Origin: an uncultured Lachnospiraceae bacterium
Lineage (GTDB): Bacteria > Bacillota > Clostridia > Lachnospirales > Lachnospiraceae
Direction of reading: 5' to 3'
NCBI GenBank assembly: GCA_902775895.1
Contig: CACYNO010000001.1
Span: forward strand, 1-64,000
Length of the DNA: 64,000 nt
The translations under genes were made by a program, and so were the position numbers. The notes under the pieces were generated by a model, which saw nothing but the letters and a program-made list of their open reading frames with translations, was not told where the DNA came from and ran no database searches. Positions 63,946-64,000 of the stretch are shown one piece after another (the stretch's first letter is position 1; each line of letters begins with the position of its first letter).

Positions 63946-64000
63946 ATGAGTTCCGAAAACGGTATAAAGATCAATAAAAATCAAAGGCGCTGGCATAAAT
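63946..64000 (+). CDS. Start of an unidentified gene (truncated by window end)
   Basis: An ATG at 63946 follows ACGAGGTGAGAAA, a good ribosome binding site with GAGGTGA. The first 18 residues read MSSENGIKINKNQRRWHK. Too short to identify. Confidence 0.6.
   Translation, partial: MSSENGIKINKNQRRWHK

Overview
This window looks like an ordinary stretch of chromosome from an anaerobic, moderately AT-rich Clostridia member. Lachnospiraceae, near Butyrivibrio/Pseudobutyrivibrio, is my best guess from gene families, not from any database comparison. The pointers are a HydG plus TM1266-type regulator pair for [FeFe]-hydrogenase, a thioredoxin-reductase-like enzyme without NADPH motifs, Gram-positive style ribosome binding sites, and two large proteins of a kind I associate with Lachnospiraceae (DUF5716/DUF5717-like). 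I see no phage, transposase, integrase or CRISPR array.

Layout. 1-309: the end of a protein and a small Flp-type pilin, probably the edge of a tad-like pilus locus. 310-1538: five tRNA genes (Thr-UGU, a CAU-anticodon tRNA, Glu-UUC, Leu-UAA, Arg-ACG) whose spacers are packed with perfect hairpins and a 64-bp tandem repeat. 1539-5032: a CPBP protease, an rRNA methyltransferase, an XTP/dITP pyrophosphatase and a phosphopantetheinyl transferase. 5071-9040: the reductase, a MgtE magnesium channel and Rho. 9091-10907 (minus): hydG and its small regulator. 10999-17321: an ABC exporter fusion, a cation/proton antiporter, a cell-wall amidase, a variant peptide deformylase and a small unknown protein. 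17392-21108: a HTH regulator and typA (minus), then a MocR regulator.

21109-33103 holds a large structured hairpin and then a surface-polysaccharide locus: manC, an exonuclease followed by two glycosyltransferases (plus), and a convergent minus-strand operon running MraY-like transferase, initiating sugar-phosphate transferase, DUF4422 glycosyltransferase, Wzx flippase, and a fused polymerase/chain-length regulator. The parts cover sugar activation, loading onto undecaprenyl phosphate, extension, flipping and polymerisation.

33276-47634: glyS, then a three-gene cassette of unknown function (zinc-ribbon membrane protein, roughly 1000-residue helical-repeat protein, actin/Hsp70-like protein), then pheS, pheT, queA and a phosphohexomutase. 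47750-63883: HtrA protease, rpsU, phoH, ybeY, two flavoproteins, dnaX, ybaB, recR, a 1167-residue protein with a degenerate AAA+ domain, transketolase and uvrC. The window ends in the first codons of another gene.

The best candidates for undescribed biology are: the zinc-ribbon/helical-repeat/actin-like cassette (34676-41263); the pseudo-AAA+ protein (56530-60033); the polymerase-chain-length fusion with an internal ribosome binding site (25817-28327); the strand-biased structured RNA candidate at 21186-21344; and the hairpin-packed tRNA spacers.
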